DNA from: Paenibacillus sp. YN15
GTDB lineage: Bacteria; Bacillota; Bacilli; Paenibacillales; NBRC-103111
Direction: 5' to 3'
Length of the DNA stretch: 64,000 nt
NCBI RefSeq assembly: GCF_003285005.1
Contig: NZ_QMFA01000020.1
Span: forward strand, 58,015 to 122,014
Under the pieces are notes generated by a model that worked only from the letters and a program-made list of their open reading frames with translations, searched no databases and was not told where the DNA came from. Shown here piece by piece: positions 53,051-62,146 of this stretch. Made by a program: the position numbers and the translations under genes. Position 1 is the stretch's first letter, and every line of letters starts with the position of its first letter.

Positions 53051-55372
53051 TCACAAGGAGCTGTCCCTATTCATTTCCCGATAGACTCCCGGGGTCACTC
53101 CCTCATACTTTTTGAACAGCCGGATGAACGTGCTTACGCTGTAGATGCCAACCGCCTCGCCAACATTCTTAATCACCGCGTCATCCGCCAGCAGCATCCG
53201 CTTCGCTTCCGAGATGCGGTATCGATTCAGATAATCGGATAGGGAATCGCCGGTCTGATCCTTGAAAAACCGCGACAAATACGACGGATGAAGATCAAAA
53301 TGCTCAGATATCGTCGCTACGGAAACGTTGGGATTCATATAATGACCGCTGATATAGCGGAGCAAGTCCTCCTTCAGCCTTACGTTGCGGCTTTTTTTGC
53401 GCGAATCCACATGGGTGCATACGCTGTGGAGAAACATGTCCATGCGCTGCCTCATTTCGCCGATGGTCTGCTCCTGAAGAATGGCCTGCACCGCTCGGCA
53501 GTTGTCCTCATACAGCTCGGGATGCACGGACGCGGCCTCCATCGACGCCTTCATCATCGTGCTGATCATATCGAACATGAAGCAGCGGGCCAGGCCCACG
53601 GACAACCCGCCGCCGTGCAGATTCGATTCGATGACATTGTCCATGATTGCTTTGGCTTTATCGTAGTCGCCGGATTTAACCTGATTAATGAGCTGCTGCT
53701 CCATCTCCAGCGGATACGCATAGCCGGCTCCCTGTTCCTGAATGCGCTCGTAATCGATAGTCGCTCCCGTTCCCATGAGCATCCGGTATTCCATCGCCTC
53801 CACCGCTTGGCGGTAAGCATCCGGTATAGCTGCGATGGAAGGGTGCACGGCGCTGATTGCAGCGGTAAACACAATGCGGAAGCGCTGTTCAATGATGCTT
53901 CTGGCCTCCTCCAGCAGACGCAGCAGGCTCGCCTTCGCTTCTTCCGAATCCGCGCCGGACTCAAAATTGACCAGGCAAGCCAGCATCTCGTCAACCTCCG
54001 TCATCCAGCCGCGATGCTCCCTTCCCGCCAACTCTTCAATAATATTGGACATGATGAGATGAACGAACCGCAAATTTTTCTCGGGATCGAGCTCCTCCTC
54101 CCGGAACAATCCGCTGAAATCCTCGATATAAAACAACATGACGGCGCATTGGCCCGCTTCCAAATCCAGGCGGTATTCGGCAAGCGCCTCCTCCAACGGG
54201 AAGTTGGCCTCCAGACGGCCTTTGAGCAATCTTACAATCAGATTGGAGCGGAGAAAGGTATTCTGCTGTTCGATAACACGATTCATTTCCACATTTTGCT
54301 CCAACGTCTGTTCCAGGGTCGCTTCAATATAATTCATCTCATTGTCAGACGGCGACGGCCTCAGCCTGAACTTCAGAGACAGCATATTCATGAGCCGGTG
54401 GATGGGATTATAATTGCGGCGCGCGCCGTAGATCGCCGTGGCCGCTCCCAGTATAATGGCGATGACGACCATCAGGATACTGAGATTGCGCACATATTCG
54501 ACCTTCTCCTGATAAACGTCGGAGGGCAACGTATATACGTAGGTCCAATTCACCAGCGAGGAACGAATGTAAGATACGATAAGCTGTCCGTCCCCATTCT
54601 TTCCCTGAAAAGTCCCGTAATCGCCCGCAGGCTGCCATACGAGAGGAGACGCAGGGGCAATACGCTCCACGGAAGCCATGATTTGATTAGTATCGTTCAT
54701 AATATAGGCATTGCCTTCATTATAAGTCTGGATATTCCGCAACGATGTCTCCAGATGCTCTTTATTCATATGAATGACCAGTGTAGCCAATTTGCTTGCG
54801 GGATTCTCAATGGGCAAGGACTGCGCAAGCATAAGGCTGCCGCTTCCCGGTTCCATTCCCAATTCCTCGCCGTTCATGAGAACTCCGCGGTACTGCCTGT
54901 CGAGGAAGCTGCGCCACTCGTCATAGGCAATCCCCGATCCTTCCAGATACATCTGATAATAGACCTCGGGACTGTAATAAGAGCGGTCGGTCAATATGAA
55001 ATCCCCATTGGCGAAATAAATATAGAAATGGTTAACATACCGGTTCGTAGAGCTGTACAGCCTGAAATCGGCAAATGCCTGCACCATCGCCACACGATGA
55101 TCGGTATTCAGCTCGCGCGGCGCGAACAGAAATTTGCGCACATGGGTATTAAAGGCTATGACATCCCGCATACGGTGCACATGCTCGATCTGGGAATCGA
55201 TCTGCTCCCGCAATTGCGTCAGAAGAGAGAAGTTGGCCCGGTTGATCTCCTCTTCAATAACCCGATGCGTCTGCATGTAAGCGATTCCCATCATGACAAC
55301 GGGAATAAACAGTACCAATGCATAGGATTGCAGCCATGTGTACAGGATGCTTTTTTTTCTCCATTTGAACAT
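53051..55372 (-). CDS. Membrane-anchored AraC sensor-regulator, locus 4
   Basis: A 773-residue protein with the same plan as the locus 3 regulator: span 12-32, extracytoplasmic sensor about 35-285, span about 290-312, cytoplasmic middle region and AraC double HTH at about 675-770 (IKNVGEAVGIYSVSTFIRLFKKYEG-like). It is the last gene of the locus 4 operon, 43 bases after the LplC-type permease. A GGGGGG run six bases before the ATG serves as ribosome site. Here the regulator is downstream of the transporter, unlike loci 1-3. Confidence 0.9.
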   Translation of the reverse strand: MFKWRKKSILYTWLQSYALVLFIPVVMMGIAYMQTHRVIEEEINRANFSLLTQLREQIDSQIEHVHRMRDVIAFNTHVRKFLFAPRELNTDHRVAMVQAFADFRLYSSTNRYVNHFYIYFANGDFILTDRSYYSPEVYYQMYLEGSGIAYDEWRSFLDRQYRGVLMNGEELGMEPGSGSLMLAQSLPIENPASKLATLVIHMNKEHLETSLRNIQTYNEGNAYIMNDTNQIMASVERIAPASPLVWQPAGDYGTFQGKNGDGQLIVSYIRSSLVNWTYVYTLPSDVYQEKVEYVRNLSILMVVIAIILGAATAIYGARRNYNPIHRLMNMLSLKFRLRPSPSDNEMNYIEATLEQTLEQNVEMNRVIEQQNTFLRSNLIVRLLKGRLEANFPLEEALAEYRLDLEAGQCAVMLFYIEDFSGLFREEELDPEKNLRFVHLIMSNIIEELAGREHRGWMTEVDEMLACLVNFESGADSEEAKASLLRLLEEARSIIEQRFRIVFTAAISAVHPSIAAIPDAYRQAVEAMEYRMLMGTGATIDYERIQEQGAGYAYPLEMEQQLINQVKSGDYDKAKAIMDNVIESNLHGGGLSVGLARCFMFDMISTMMKASMEAASVHPELYEDNCRAVQAILQEQTIGEMRQRMDMFLHSVCTHVDSRKKSRNVRLKEDLLRYISGHYMNPNVSVATISEHFDLHPSYLSRFFKDQTGDSLSDYLNRYRISEAKRMLLADDAVIKNVGEAVGIYSVSTFIRLFKKYEGVTPGVYREMNRDSSL

Positions 55373-55415
55373 CCTCTGCCCCCCACAACTTGAACGCGTC
55401 GTTGCAGCGATTCAA

Positions 55416-56300
55416 CTACCCTTTGATAGAACCTATCATAACACCTTTGACAAAATATTTCTGCAAAAAGGGATAGACCAGCAGAATCGGCAGCGTTGCA
55501 ATGATAATGGTGGCGTATTTAACGCTTTCGCCAATCGCTTCCAAATCACCGGAGGAAGCATCCGACGCCAGAAATTGAGCGCTGTTCTGAATCAGAATTT
55601 CCCGTAAAACAAGCTGCAGCGGAAACAAGGAATGATCCCGCAAATAAATCATCGCTCCAAACCAGCTGTTCCAATGACCGACGCTATAGAACAGGATCAT
55701 GACTGCAATAACCGGCATCGACAACGGGACGACAATACGGAATAAGATGGTGAAGTCCTGGGCGCCATCGATTCTGGCCGACTCAATCAGACTTTCCGGA
55801 ATCGACTGGAAGGAGGTTCTTAGGATAATCAGATTCCAGGTGGAGACAAGTCCGGGAATAATCAAGGCAGCCAGGCTGTTGCCAAGCCCCAGCCAATTAT
55901 TGACCAGCAGATAGGTGGGAATAAGCCCCCCGGAAAAAAACATCGTAAACACAATAATCAGCATAATCGGACGCGTCCACGGAACGCCCTTGCGGGACAG
56001 CACATAAGCGCCCAGGCAAGTAACGAATAAATTGGACACCGTCCCCACCGTGACGATGAACAGCGTATTGTGAAACCCCGTCAAAATATTCGGATTGCGG
56101 AATACCATCGTGTACGCATTCATTGTAAAGCCAAGCGGTTTTAACAGCACGCCGGTATGGGACAAGAGCCGCATGGAATCGCTGATGGAAGCCATGAATA
56201 CGTATACAAACGGGTAAAGCGTAATGACAATCATAAACAGCATAAACAGGATATTAAACACGTTAAAAGTCGTTTCTCCGATGCTCTTCCGAACCTTCAT
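55416..56300 (-). CDS. ABC sugar permease, LplC/YtcP type, locus 4
   Basis: A 294-residue six-span permease with EAA loop (ESLIESARIDGAQDF) and the tail YFVKGVMIGSIKG. GGAGGGG nine bases upstream supports the ATG. It starts 16 bases after the partner permease gene. Confidence 0.92.
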   Translation of the reverse strand: MKVRKSIGETTFNVFNILFMLFMIVITLYPFVYVFMASISDSMRLLSHTGVLLKPLGFTMNAYTMVFRNPNILTGFHNTLFIVTVGTVSNLFVTCLGAYVLSRKGVPWTRPIMLIIVFTMFFSGGLIPTYLLVNNWLGLGNSLAALIIPGLVSTWNLIILRTSFQSIPESLIESARIDGAQDFTILFRIVVPLSMPVIAVMILFYSVGHWNSWFGAMIYLRDHSLFPLQLVLREILIQNSAQFLASDASSGDLEAIGESVKYATIIIATLPILLVYPFLQKYFVKGVMIGSIKG

Positions 56301-56316
56301 CGCCTCTTTCCCCTCC

Positions 56317-57237
56317 CTACCATAAGCTTGTTTCGCTTGTTTTGCGGCTGAACCAATTGGCGAAGATCAACAGAATGAAATTCAGGCTGGATTGGAACAG
56401 CCCAACTGCCGTTGCATAGCTGAATTCAAGGGAAGAGGTCAAACCCCGGCGGTATACGAATGAATTGATGACGTCGGCGGTCACATACGTGTTGGGGTTG
56501 TAAAGCAAGATAATTTTTTCAAATCCGATATCCAGCATGCTGCCGATTTTCAGAATCAGCAGAATCACAATAACCGGAGCAATTCCCGGCAAGGTCACAT
56601 GCCGCATCTGCTTCAAGCGCGTCGCTCCGTCTATTTTCGCCGCTTCATAAAGCTCCGGATTGACGCCGCTGATCGCCGCCAAATAAATAATCGAGCTCCA
56701 TCCCACCGATTGCCATACATCCGACGCAATATAAATGGGACGGAAAAACTGGGGATGTCCCAGCAGCGCAGTCCGCTCCATTCCCAGCCACACCAGCAGA
56801 TCGGTGATCAGACCGTCTCTCGACACAAACTGGGTAATCATGCCGCAAATGACGATCAAGGATATAAAGTGGGGCAAATACGTAACCGTCTGCACAATCC
56901 GTTTAAACCATGATCCCATCAGCTCATTGAGCAGCAGCGCAAACAGAATGGGCGCCGGAAAAACAAACAACAGCTGATACAGATTAAGCAAAAACGTGTT
57001 TTTGAGCAATCTCCCAAAGTAATGACTGTTGAAAAAATCGGCGAAATGCTGGAAGCCGACCCATGGACTTTCCAATACGCCTTTTGCCACATGGAAATCT
57101 TTAAAGGCGATAATCGCTCCGTACATGGGCGCATATTGAAATATAACATAATACGCAATGAGGGGAAGGATCATGATATACAAATACTTATGGGACCTGT
57201 AGTCCTTGCGCAGCGCATTCGACCACCGTTTTGGCAT
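56317..57237 (-). CDS. ABC sugar permease, LplB type, locus 4
   Basis: A 306-residue permease with the YIMILPLIAYYVIFQYAPMYG start, EAA loop (PELYEAAKIDGATRL) and the tail VGLFQSSLNFILLIFANWFS. The ribosome site is weak. It follows the binding-protein gene by 79 bases with a GC-rich hairpin between, so the binding protein is likely made in excess. Confidence 0.92.
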   Translation of the reverse strand: MPKRWSNALRKDYRSHKYLYIMILPLIAYYVIFQYAPMYGAIIAFKDFHVAKGVLESPWVGFQHFADFFNSHYFGRLLKNTFLLNLYQLLFVFPAPILFALLLNELMGSWFKRIVQTVTYLPHFISLIVICGMITQFVSRDGLITDLLVWLGMERTALLGHPQFFRPIYIASDVWQSVGWSSIIYLAAISGVNPELYEAAKIDGATRLKQMRHVTLPGIAPVIVILLILKIGSMLDIGFEKIILLYNPNTYVTADVINSFVYRRGLTSSLEFSYATAVGLFQSSLNFILLIFANWFSRKTSETSLW

Positions 57238-57274
57238 AAAGCTTCGTCACCACTCATTCTGTGCAGAAATATTC

Positions 57275-57301
57275 GGGATGGGGCGCAATCGTCCCCATCC
57301 C
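57275..57301. other. Stem-loop between binding-protein and permease genes, locus 4
   Basis: Perfect 9-bp GC-rich stem GGGATGGGG / CCCCATCCC with a 9-base loop, no T-run on the minus strand. Typical of an mRNA-stabilising hairpin or attenuator after an abundant binding-protein message. Confidence 0.5.
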
Positions 57302-57316
57302 CTCAAAGCGTTGAAA

Positions 57317-58966
57317 TTACCGCTTGTTGTACCGTTCCACCGCAGCCGTTTTAAATTCAATTGCCTTTTCGATGTTCATTCGCTTCAATTGATTGACAAA
57401 GTCGTCGAATTTGTCCAGCGGCTCGGAGCCCATTACGAATTTCAGGAACATTTCATCGCGATAGGTGTTTACCTCGGCCATAATCGTCGTCAGCTTATTC
57501 GCTTCCTCCGGCGTGTGGCTGATAAGCGGCAAGCGGGTTTTGTACGCATTATTCTGGTATTTGCTGAAGACAACCGACGCCGCTTGCTGCTGCGGAGTGG
57601 CAAAGTATTGCTCCGAATAGCGGTCATCGCCGACAAAGCCTACCCACGGCATATTCACCCGCAAATATTTGCTCATGGCATCGGAAATGGTCAGACCGTC
57701 CTTATTCTTCATAATCAGGTCGGTATATCTGGGATAACCTTTATCGTCTGTATACGTAAGCCCTTCCACGCCAAACGACTTCAACATATGGCCTTCATCG
57801 GAGTAGAAATAGTCCAGCCATTTTGCCGTTTCCTCCACCTGCCGGTTGGAGGTGGTAATCGCCACGCTGCCGGTTCCGCGATATTCATATGAGGTTGTAA
57901 TGAAGCGCGGCTCCTCTCCGGCTTTCAACACCGGATATTGTACACCAACCAGATCATACTTCTTGTCCTTCGCCTGCAGCGCCGGCAAATATTTGCCCAT
58001 TCCGCCGCCAATGGCTCCAAGGAGAGCGCCCGAATTGCCATTGATGATTTTGGCGTCAAAAGCAGCTCCGTCCTGGGTAGCGAAATCCGGGTCCAGCAAA
58101 CCTTCTTTATACCAGGCGTTCAACAATGTCAAATATTGCTTGTAGCCCTGTTCAATCGGACCGTATTTGACCTTGCCGTTGTCCAGATAGAACTCGGTGC
58201 CAACGCCGAAGGCTCCGTTAAACTGTTGGATATACAGGAAATTGTTCGGCAGCATCGTTACCGGAGCCTTCGCTCCCTTGCTCTCTTTGAAGGCGCGCAG
58301 CATCTTCGTCCAATCGTCGATGGTTTCCGGAGCCTTCAGACCCAATTCATCCAGCCAATCCTTGCGCAGCATAAATCCGGTGGTTACCCCATTATTGCCG
58401 ATACCGATGCTGGGAAACACATACATTTTGCCGGAGTCGGTGCTCACCTGCTTTTTCATATCCGGATTCTCATTTAAATATTGATTCAAATTCGGCGCGT
58501 ATTGCTTAATAACATCGTTCAGCTCGATGATGACATTATCGGCCAACGCTTTTTCGGGGCCGCCCGGATAATTGTTAAAGTTGTACTCGATCATATCCGG
58601 GTACTTGCCTGAGGCAATCAGCAAATTAAATTGTTCGCCCTCGCTGCCAACAGCCGGATGCTCGAAGGCAATTTTAACCCCCGTCCGTTTCTCCAGCTCC
58701 TGATAAAGCAGCGAATCATTAAACGTTTGCAGCGATCTCGCCGGACCGGCTCCCAGTGCTCCCCAATAAGTCAATGTCACATTCTTTTTCGCATCCCCGG
58801 ACGGCTGCGTCTGATTCGATGATCCGCCGGCGGGCGGCGAACTCCCCGCATTGCTGGCAGTCCCGCCATTTCCCGAGCTGCACGCAGCGGCAATGATCAG
58901 AACAACCGCCAGCAGACATGCCAGCATGACCCGTGGCCGATTGCTGCTTATTCCTGGTTTCTTCAT
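57317..58966 (-). CDS. Extracellular solute-binding lipoprotein, locus 4
   Basis: About 549 residues. Signal sequence and lipobox IIAAAC near residue 30, Gly/Ser/Pro linker, then a family 1 binding body (LRKDWLDELGLKAPETIDDW about residue 210). The ATG at 58966 is preferred over the longer frame since the upstream part lacks a signal peptide and would overlap promoter-like DNA; GGGGAGG is 12 bases upstream, rather far. First gene of the locus 4 operon. Ligand unknown; the locus has no enzymes in the window. Confidence 0.88.
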   Translation of the reverse strand: MKKPGISSNRPRVMLACLLAVVLIIAAACSSGNGGTASNAGSSPPAGGSSNQTQPSGDAKKNVTLTYWGALGAGPARSLQTFNDSLLYQELEKRTGVKIAFEHPAVGSEGEQFNLLIASGKYPDMIEYNFNNYPGGPEKALADNVIIELNDVIKQYAPNLNQYLNENPDMKKQVSTDSGKMYVFPSIGIGNNGVTTGFMLRKDWLDELGLKAPETIDDWTKMLRAFKESKGAKAPVTMLPNNFLYIQQFNGAFGVGTEFYLDNGKVKYGPIEQGYKQYLTLLNAWYKEGLLDPDFATQDGAAFDAKIINGNSGALLGAIGGGMGKYLPALQAKDKKYDLVGVQYPVLKAGEEPRFITTSYEYRGTGSVAITTSNRQVEETAKWLDYFYSDEGHMLKSFGVEGLTYTDDKGYPRYTDLIMKNKDGLTISDAMSKYLRVNMPWVGFVGDDRYSEQYFATPQQQAASVVFSKYQNNAYKTRLPLISHTPEEANKLTTIMAEVNTYRDEMFLKFVMGSEPLDKFDDFVNQLKRMNIEKAIEFKTAAVERYNKR

Positions 58967-59018
58967 AACTTCCGATGACCTCCCCAGTGGATATCTGGCT
59001 CTCGTCGAGCTCGCTCTC

Positions 59019-59024
59019 AATATA
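59019..59024 (-). promoter_or_regulatory. Possible -10 box of the locus 4 promoter
   Basis: TATATT (with TG before it) on the minus strand, about 55 bases upstream of the binding-protein ATG. The only -35 candidate at 17-base spacing is a poor CTACAA. Fits an activator-dependent promoter. Confidence 0.3.
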
Positions 59025-59175
59025 CAAGATGCCATGACACCTTGTAGATAGACAATACCTCATTTCGATGCGCAAATGATGACATTTCCCCATTTCCATC
59101 TGCTGCATCCATGGGCAATTAATGATTTCTTCACGGATTGGCAGGGCCATGACTGTCCCCGCTGCGCCATTCGCG

Positions 59176-59220
59176 CAAACAGCCGGCTGCGCTGAAGGTT
59201 CCAGTGCAACCGGCTGTTTG
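59176..59220 (-). terminator. Hairpin after the AraC-methyltransferase gene
   Basis: Eleven-base perfect stem CAAACAGCCGG / CCGGCTGTTTG with a 23-base partly paired loop. T-runs are short on both strands, but the stem is strong and lies just past the stop at 59257. Confidence 0.6.
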
Positions 59221-59256
59221 AACATGCAATGAATTCAACAATCCCCACACACAATT

Positions 59257-60441
59257 TTATCTCTTTCTCGCCTTGATAACAAAAGTCACCGGAAGCATCT
59301 TCGCTTTTTGGGCAAAGCTGCTGTCCTTCGATTGCAGCATTTCATTATCAGACTGCTCCACCATTTGCTCAATAACAAATCCCGCTTTTGCCAGTGCATT
59401 CACATAAGTTGACAGCTTACGGTCCGATAATGATAGGACACCTCCGCCAACAGATACCGAGTACCAAGACTCATCAAAGTAGCATTTCTTGAAAACAAGC
59501 ATATCATTTTCTGCTGCAACACATTTATGTACGGGATGAGACCAACTGAAAATAAATACACCATCTTTTTTAAGATAAGAGGCGACCCGGCAAAAAGTGC
59601 CCTCAAGGTCGGTAGTCCAGCCTATTCCATAAACCGAATAGACAAAGTCAAAATAATCCGCCGGGATTCCACATTCCTCTTCCATAGGGGAACAGATCAA
59701 TTTGGCTGAAAGATTGCAGGCCGCCAAATGTTGCTCTGCCTTTTCGATCTGTTCCATCGATAGATCTATACCCCATAGTTCAGATGCTTTGCGTTCACCC
59801 ATATACTGCAAGGAATGGCCCGTTCCACAGCCTATCTCCAGCACCCTTTTTCCTGATATATCGCCAAAAAGCTGGCATCTTTCTTCTGAAACAAATGCAC
59901 CATAAAGCGGAAGTGCAGTTGTTCCTATAACATCACTCCCTTTTGTATCCCAGAAAACCCCGTTTGTTTTATGAACAGTTTCCTTGTCCATATCGATCGA
60001 GATAGCGTAGCCAACCTCACTAGCACCAATAATGTTTGCTCTTTGATTAGAATCCTTCTCCACGACAATGCCCTCCATTAATACCAATTTAAAGGTTAGG
60101 CGTGGAAAGGGCTTAAGCGTTGCCTCCTTGTCTCGAGCCAAGGATGGCGCCAAACCATGCAATTGACTGAACGCTCTGGAAAAAGCAGCTTGGGACTCAT
60201 ACCCATAACGCTGTGCAACATCAATTATTTTTTCTCCATTTTGGATATCCAACGCAGCCACAGTTAATCGCCTGCGGCGAATATACTCGGATAGCGGGAT
60301 TTGAGCCAGGAAGGAAAAAATCCGCCGAAACTCCCACTCGGAGCAGTTCATAAATTGCGCTGCTATATAATAGTTTATCTTGTTAGAAAGATTGTTTTCA
60401 ATATATTCCATAGCTTGGTTCATCCGCTTCTGCCAATTTAT
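59257..60441 (-). CDS. AraC HTH fused to SAM-dependent methyltransferase
   Basis: A protein of about 394 residues. Residues 1-110 are an AraC double HTH (PLSEYIRRRRLTVAALDIQ, then IIDVAQRYGYESQAAFSRAF). Residues about 190-394 are a class I methyltransferase: motif I VLEIGCGTGHSL, then LWGIDLS, and FDFVYSVYGIGW. The family I know begins with Met-Asn-Trp; here the matching codon at 60439-60441 is ATA, seven bases after AGGAGG, so either ATA initiates or translation starts at the ATG at 60423. In-frame TTG at 60513 has no ribosome site. Possibly a regulator or resistance-type methyltransferase sensing its own substrate. Not linked to the sugar loci. Confidence 0.75.
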   Translation of the reverse strand: MNWQKRMNQAMEYIENNLSNKINYYIAAQFMNCSEWEFRRIFSFLAQIPLSEYIRRRRLTVAALDIQNGEKIIDVAQRYGYESQAAFSRAFSQLHGLAPSLARDKEATLKPFPRLTFKLVLMEGIVVEKDSNQRANIIGASEVGYAISIDMDKETVHKTNGVFWDTKGSDVIGTTALPLYGAFVSEERCQLFGDISGKRVLEIGCGTGHSLQYMGERKASELWGIDLSMEQIEKAEQHLAACNLSAKLICSPMEEECGIPADYFDFVYSVYGIGWTTDLEGTFCRVASYLKKDGVFIFSWSHPVHKCVAAENDMLVFKKCYFDESWYSVSVGGGVLSLSDRKLSTYVNALAKAGFVIEQMVEQSDNEMLQSKDSSFAQKAKMLPVTFVIKARKR

Positions 60442-60533
60442 AGCCTCACCTCCTGTAAGGACTATATCAAAGAGTTGAAGGACATTCTTTGCAGCAGGTG
60501 TATTTAAATGCAAAGTGATGCCGCGGCTTTGAG

Positions 60534-60562
60534 AAAAAAGCTCCGCCGCGGAGGCGGAGCTT
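60534..60562 (-). terminator. Terminator after the DUF2200 gene
   Basis: Ten-base perfect stem AAGCTCCGCC / GGCGGAGCTT with a 5-base loop, then TTTTCTC on the minus strand. Similar core to the terminators at 7705 and 53001. Confidence 0.88.
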
Positions 60563-60572
60563 CATCAAGCGG

Positions 60573-60926
60573 CTACATGCTTCTCAGCACCTTCTCCATC
60601 GGCTTACCCTTTGCCAGTTCGTCCACCAGTTTGTCCAACCAGCGTACCTTCTGCATAAGCGGGTCTTCGATCTCCTCGACACGGACTCCGCAGATTACTC
60701 CGGTGATTTTGGAAGCGTTCGGATTGATTTGGGGGGCTTCGGCAAAAAAGGTCTCAAAATCCGCTTCTCTATTCATTTGAGACTGCAATCCCTGTTCATC
60801 GTAGCCTGTCAGCCATTGAATGACGGTATCGACTTCCGCCTTCGTGCGCCCTTTGCGCTCAGCTTTTTGAATATACAGAGGATATACGCTGGAGACTTTC
60901 ATTTTGTATACACGTTCATTTTTCAC
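60573..60926 (-). CDS. DUF2200 family protein
   Basis: A 117-residue soluble protein matching DUF2200 in length and sequence feel ([53 protein letters not shown]). The GTG start at 60926 has GGAGGG seven bases upstream. Function unknown; family is scattered among Gram-positives and others. It follows the VanZ-type gene by 17 bases, so the two probably form an operon. Confidence 0.85.
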   Translation of the reverse strand: MKNERVYKMKVSSVYPLYIQKAERKGRTKAEVDTVIQWLTGYDEQGLQSQMNREADFETFFAEAPQINPNASKITGVICGVRVEEIEDPLMQKVRWLDKLVDELAKGKPMEKVLRSM

Positions 60927-60943
60927 TCTTTATCCCTCCATAT

Positions 60944-61471
60944 CTATTGGATACGCACCCATCGGTGATTTACTAATAGCAAAACGACAAACAATATGGC
61001 TAAAGCTGTTACTACCGCAGCGAGCACATTCAAGACCTTATTTGTCTTGCCCTTCAAAACCGTGGATAACAAGGCATAAATGCCGATCCCGATTAACCCT
61101 CCGAGGGTGTTGCTAAACACGTCAGTGATGTCGGCTCTGCCGATGGCAAAAATGAATTGTATGATTTCAAAGATCAAAGTTAAGCCAACAATTGTAAGAA
61201 GCTTTTTCACAAAAGGCCGCGGAGCTTTAAGCATACAAATATAAATTCCCAAAGGTACGAAAGCGAGAATGTTCGCTCTGATTTCGCTGAAGCGAATGAA
61301 GCCGTCGCCATCGAAAGACCCCAGAAGCGGAATCAAATTGATGATTCGTCCTTCCTCCATTACCGTGATAGAAAATTGCAGCTTGAAGAGAATCAGCCAA
61401 ACTAATGCCAGCAAATAAATTGCGAACAACACGAGCGTAAGCCTGTTTCGTTTTTCTGTTTTTATATCAAT
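60944..61471 (-). CDS. VanZ family membrane protein, possible ATT start
   Basis: A small membrane protein with four or five spans and the VanZ pattern: NLIPL near residue 45, an Arg/Asn-containing second loop (RANILAFVPLGIYICML) and the ending block EIIQFIFAIGRADITDVFSNTLGG cited by its IGRADITDVFSNTLGG core. The only good ribosome site (AAGGAG, 61481-61476) is four bases before an ATT codon at 61471, which would give a normal basic N terminus (DIKTEKRNR). The GTG at 61432 would start inside the first span. VanZ-type proteins are tied to teicoplanin and lipoglycopeptide resistance in some species; here the role is unknown. Confidence 0.78.
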   Translation of the reverse strand: MDIKTEKRNRLTLVLFAIYLLALVWLILFKLQFSITVMEEGRIINLIPLLGSFDGDGFIRFSEIRANILAFVPLGIYICMLKAPRPFVKKLLTIVGLTLIFEIIQFIFAIGRADITDVFSNTLGGLIGIGIYALLSTVLKGKTNKVLNVLAAVVTALAILFVVLLLVNHRWVRIQ

Positions 61472-61535
61472 CGCGCTCCTTCATTGCTGGGCTTAGGATC
61501 AGTTGCATCCGCACAATCGCCAACCGTGAAGACCA

Positions 61536-61985
61536 TCAGCCGTTCCGCATCACGTCCTCCAGTTTTTTTAAGGCCTTCCCCCACACAGCCTCAAACCAAT
61601 TGCGGGCTTCCTCCCATTGCTCACTCTTTCCCCAGCCCGTATGCACCAGGTGTATGGCCGTGGCACCTTCACCCCGGGGAGCAAAAAAGACAGCGACATG
61701 GGTTAAAGGCGCGGCTGCGTTCATACATTCGGCAAATTGAACAGGCCCTTTCCACTCAAAGCACAACATTTCATTTTCCTCGATAGCCGTAACTTTGCAC
61801 CCAATGGTGCTATTAACTTCTCTGTTATGTATATCCCAAAATAATTCATAGCGTCCACCCACAAACGGCTCCACCTCTGCCCCTACAGCCAACCACTCCG
61901 TAATTCCGGAGCTTTGGGTAAACATTGCGAAGGCCTTAGACAGGCCACCGTTCACTGTCGCCTTGCAATGAATGATCTTGTCCAA
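61536..61985 (-). CDS. SRPBCC (AHSA1-like) family protein
   Basis: A protein of about 149 residues with the START/SRPBCC cavity fold: ATVNGGLSKAFAMFT, ITEWLAVGAEVEPFVGGRYELFW, and the final helix WFEAVWGKALKKLEDVM. The TTG at 61985 is preferred because GGAGGG lies eight bases upstream; the longer ATG form at 62069 lacks one. Such proteins bind small hydrophobic molecules; physiological role unknown. Confidence 0.82.
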   Translation of the reverse strand: MDKIIHCKATVNGGLSKAFAMFTQSSGITEWLAVGAEVEPFVGGRYELFWDIHNREVNSTIGCKVTAIEENEMLCFEWKGPVQFAECMNAAAPLTHVAVFFAPRGEGATAIHLVHTGWGKSEQWEEARNWFEAVWGKALKKLEDVMRNG

Positions 61986-62146
61986 TTTTCGAACCCTCCA
62001 TAATGTTGCGGTTTCATTACATATCTCCGGGTGTTTCCTCAGTCTTTGGCTCCTCCCCGTCGTCTGCATTTCAGCTACTTCTTGCTATGCTTCAACTACC
62101 CAGCATTTCCATTCCAAACAAAGCTAATTGATCTCAAGTCTTGGAC

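Noticed and set aside
53288..55393. 701-codon plus-strand open frame opposite the locus 4 regulator
   Set aside because: Antisense shadow of a clear AraC sensor-regulator; no start signal or recognisable fold.
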